From: Mobilicoccus pelagius NBRC 104925
Lineage (GTDB): Bacteria; Actinomycetota; Actinomycetes; Actinomycetales; Dermatophilaceae
DNA: 64,000 bases
NCBI RefSeq assembly: GCF_000247995.1
Contig: NZ_BAFE01000091.1
Span: forward strand, 1-64,000
Direction: 5' to 3'
Shown: positions 61,537 through 64,000 of the stretch, piece by piece
Position numbering within the stretch: position 1 is the stretch's first letter
How the letters are laid out: every line of letters begins with the position of its first letter
The notes under the pieces: generated by a model
Database searches by the model: none
Told to the model about the DNA's origin: nothing
The model's input: only the letters and a program-made list of their open reading frames with translations
Made by a program: the position numbers and the translations under genes

Positions 61537-64000
61537 TCAGGCCTTCGCGTCGCGGGCCTGGGCCCGCAGCGCCCGGGCGACCGCGTCACGCTGCTCCCCG
61601 ACGAGCCGGACGAGTCCCTGCGGCGCGTCGGTGTTGGCGTCGAGCCACGACTGCGTCGCCTGCAGGAGTCGCTCGTCGGCGAGGAGCACCGGGTAGAAGC
61701 CCTCGACGATGGATTCGCCGATGGCCTGGGTGCGGTGCTCCCACACCGAACGGAGCGCGTCGTGGTAGCGCGCGACGAAGGGCTCGAGGAGCTCGGGGTG
61801 GGCACCGCACCGGAGGAACCCGGTGGCCGTCGCGTCGATCATCGCGTTGGGGAGGGTGTCGTCGTCGACGGCCGCGGCCCAGGCCTCGTCCTTCGCCTCG
61901 GGCGTGGGGCGGGCGGCGAGGGCGAGGGCGGCCCGTTCGCGGCCCGTCGCCGTCGCGTCGCGTCGGCGCTCGTCCTCGATCGCGGCGGCGTCGGCGCGTC
62001 CGCCGGCGGCGAGGGAGGAGAGCAGCGTCCAGCGCATCTCGGTGTCGACGGCGAGTCCGTCCGGCACGTCGCGACCCTCGAGCCAGGCTGCGATCTCGTC
62101 GAGTTGCGCGTCCGTGGACGCGAACGTCGCGTAGGTGGAGACGAGCTGGAGCTGCGCGTCGCTGCCGGGAGCGGCGTCGAGGGCGTGCTGCCGGAGCCGG
62201 TCGGCGACCTCGAGACGGAGCTCCTTGCGGCGGGTCGGGTCGCTGTAGAGGTGTGCCGCCGTGCCGAGCCGCGCGAGGGAGTACCGCAGTGACGTCGCGT
62301 CGAGATCGGCGCCGAGGACGTCGAGGGTGAACCTCACGAAGTCGTGCGCGGTGATCTCGGTGTCGCGCGTCATGTCCCACAGGGCGGTCTGGACGATCGC
62401 GCGGGGGAGGCCGGGCAGGCCCGCCGCGTGGTCGAGGACGGTGCGCAGCGAGACGTCGTCGAGGCGGACCTTGACGTAGGCGAGGTCGTCGTCGTTGAGG
62501 AGCATGAGGTTACCGCGGCGCACCCCGACGAGCTCGGGAGCCTCGGTGCGGGCCCCGTCGACGTCGATCTCGATGCGGTCCCGACGCTCGAGGGAGGTGC
62601 CGTCGGCGGCGACGTCGTAGATGCCGATCGCCATGCGGTGCGGTCGGAGGTGGGGGTGGTCCTCGGTGGCGGTCTGTTCGACGTGGGCCGCGGTGACGAC
62701 GCCCTCGTCGTCGGTCGCGAGCGCGAGGCGGGCCGTGCCCACACCCGCGGTCTGGAGCCAGAGGCGCGTCCACTCGCCGAGGTCGCGACCCGACGTGGCC
62801 TCGAGCTCGACGAGGAGGTCGGGCAGGCTCGTGTTGCCGTAGGCGTGCTTGGCGAAGTACGCGCGGATGCCGTCGCGGAACGGCTGGCGGCCGACGTACG
62901 CGACGAGCTGCTTGAGCACGGAGGCGCCTTTGGCGTAGGTGATTCCGTCGAAGTTGACGGCGACGTCCTCGAGGTCGCGCATGTCGGCGGCGATCGGGTG
63001 GGTCGAGGAGAGCTGATCCTGCTGGTAGGCCCAGCTCTTGTCAGAGGTCGCGAACGTCGTCCACGCCTCCGTCCAATGGGTGGCCTCGGCCGTGGAGGTC
63101 GTCGCGGCCCAGTCGGCGAACGACTCGTTGAGCCACAGGTCGTCCCACCACCGCATCGTCACGAGGTTGCCGAACCACATGTGGGCGAGCTCGTGGAGGA
63201 TCGTCCCCGCGCGGCGCTCGACGACGGCCTCGGAGACCTTGGAGCGGAAGAGGTAGGACTCGCGGAACGTGACGCAGCCGACGTTCTCCATCGCGCCGGC
63301 GTTGAACTCGGGCGTGAACACCTGGTCGTATTTCTCGAACGGGTAGGCGAGGCCGAACTCCTTCTCGTAGAAGTCGAACCCGCTCTTCGTGATCGCGAAG
63401 AGTTCGTCCGCGTCGAGGAACTCGCGCATCGTGCGGCGGCAGTAGAGCCCGAGGGGCACCTCGCGGCCGTCACCGGTGACGGTGACGTCCTCGACCCGCT
63501 CGTAGGGGCCCGCGACGATCGCGGTGACGTAGCTCGACAGGGGAGGGGTGGGCGCGAACGCCCACGTCGCGACGCCGTCGCATGCGGGCTTGGGCTGCGG
63601 GGTGGGCTGGCACGAGACGACGGCCCAGTCGGCGGGGGCCGTGACGACGAACGTGAACCGCGTCTTGAGGTCGGGCTGCTCGAACACCGGGAAGGCGCGG
63701 CGCGAGTCGGGTACCTCGAACTGCGTGTAGAGGTACGTCTCCCCGTCGACCGGGTCGGTGAACCGGTGCAGGCCCTCGCCGGTGTTCATGTACCGGCCTG
63801 TGGCGCGCACGACGAGCTCGTTGTGCTCGGCGAGGTCGGGGAGCGTGATGCGGCTGTCGGCGACGTGCGTCGCCGGGTCGAGGCTGTGCCCGTTGAGGAC
63901 GATCTCCTCGACGGAGGGGCCGATGAAATCGAGGAACGTGGACGCGCCCGGCTCCCTGCACTCGAAGACGATCGTCGAGGTGACGGGGAAGGTGGGCTCG
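61537..64000 (-). CDS. pepN: Aminopeptidase N (M1), 5' end outside the window
   Basis: These 820 codons of a cytoplasmic M1 aminopeptidase run to the right edge; about 30 N-terminal residues are missing. The zinc site is HELAHMWFGNLVTMRWWDDLWLNESFADW, and the exopeptidase motif is NAGAMENVGCVTFRE. The long C-terminal ERAP1-like helical domain is complete. It removes N-terminal residues from peptides during protein turnover. This is the third M1 protein of the window, the only full-length housekeeping type, and quite unlike the two short ones in the synthetase locus. Confidence 0.96.
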   Translation of the reverse strand, partial: EPTFPVTSTIVFECREPGASTFLDFIGPSVEEIVLNGHSLDPATHVADSRITLPDLAEHNELVVRATGRYMNTGEGLHRFTDPVDGETYLYTQFEVPDSRRAFPVFEQPDLKTRFTFVVTAPADWAVVSCQPTPQPKPACDGVATWAFAPTPPLSSYVTAIVAGPYERVEDVTVTGDGREVPLGLYCRRTMREFLDADELFAITKSGFDFYEKEFGLAYPFEKYDQVFTPEFNAGAMENVGCVTFRESYLFRSKVSEAVVERRAGTILHELAHMWFGNLVTMRWWDDLWLNESFADWAATTSTAEATHWTEAWTTFATSDKSWAYQQDQLSSTHPIAADMRDLEDVAVNFDGITYAKGASVLKQLVAYVGRQPFRDGIRAYFAKHAYGNTSLPDLLVELEATSGRDLGEWTRLWLQTAGVGTARLALATDDEGVVTAAHVEQTATEDHPHLRPHRMAIGIYDVAADGTSLERRDRIEIDVDGARTEAPELVGVRRGNLMLLNDDDLAYVKVRLDDVSLRTVLDHAAGLPGLPRAIVQTALWDMTRDTEITAHDFVRFTLDVLGADLDATSLRYSLARLGTAAHLYSDPTRRKELRLEVADRLRQHALDAAPGSDAQLQLVSTYATFASTDAQLDEIAAWLEGRDVPDGLAVDTEMRWTLLSSLAAGGRADAAAIEDERRRDATATGRERAALALAARPTPEAKDEAWAAAVDDDTLPNAMIDATATGFLRCGAHPELLEPFVARYHDALRSVWEHRTQAIGESIVEGFYPVLLADERLLQATQSWLDANTDAPQGLVRLVGEQRDAVARALRAQARDAKA

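Overview
This window is a high-GC actinobacterial chromosome segment. The evidence is uniformly high third-position GC, Actinobacteria-specific families (DUF3039, DUF2017, DUF3618, PrsW), EttA and oligoribonuclease, and the gene order pncB–clpS–DUF2017 … murI–metallo-hydrolase–rph–rdgB, which matches the Rv1330c–Rv1341 neighbourhood of Mycobacterium tuberculosis. A member of the Micrococcales is my best guess, but that is inference. At least eleven genes appear to make leaderless transcripts, with a TANNNT-like -10 box ending 6–7 nt before the start codon.

Layout. 0–6 kb: the 3' end of a secreted repeat protein, a NodB-type deacetylase, a cluster of GTCATC/GATGAC sites, DUF3039, a superfamily II helicase, an RDD membrane protein and a CoA-transferase. 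6–16 kb: nicotinamide salvage (pncA, pncB), clpS, DUF2017, a polar amino-acid ABC importer, murI, a beta-lactamase-fold phosphodiesterase-like protein, a broken CHAP gene, rph and rdgB. 16–26 kb: tRNA-Leu, bcp, DUF3618 and GroES-like genes, the threonine-to-glycine pair kbl/tdh, tRNA-Lys, a decayed amino-acid permease, an MFS exporter, a small unknown gene, copC, tRNA-His and orn.

27–43.5 kb is the most unusual part. It holds two large Pls/PosA-type synthetases (adenylation and thiolation domains, then three membrane-plus-hexapeptide-repeat units). Each lies near its own Sfp-type phosphopantetheinyl transferase and its own M1 metallopeptidase. The second set is a four-gene chain with overlapping stop and start codons that also encodes a membrane acyltransferase and a BPL_N-type amidotransferase-like protein. 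The combination suggests synthesis, activation and turnover of isopeptide or homopoly(amino acid) products. Both adenylation pockets carry an acidic residue at the position equivalent to 239, which fits basic substrates.

43.6–64 kb: tRNA-Arg, two overlapping membrane GTPases, an SSB paralogue without the acidic tip, ettA, an RluA-family pseudouridine synthase, two divergent thioesterases, GH13 and GH77 glucan enzymes, a truncated haemoglobin, an MscS channel, a decayed lipoprotein gene, a UMF1-type transporter and the start-truncated pepN. Strong hairpins separate most transcription units. No transposase, integrase, CRISPR array or rRNA was seen.
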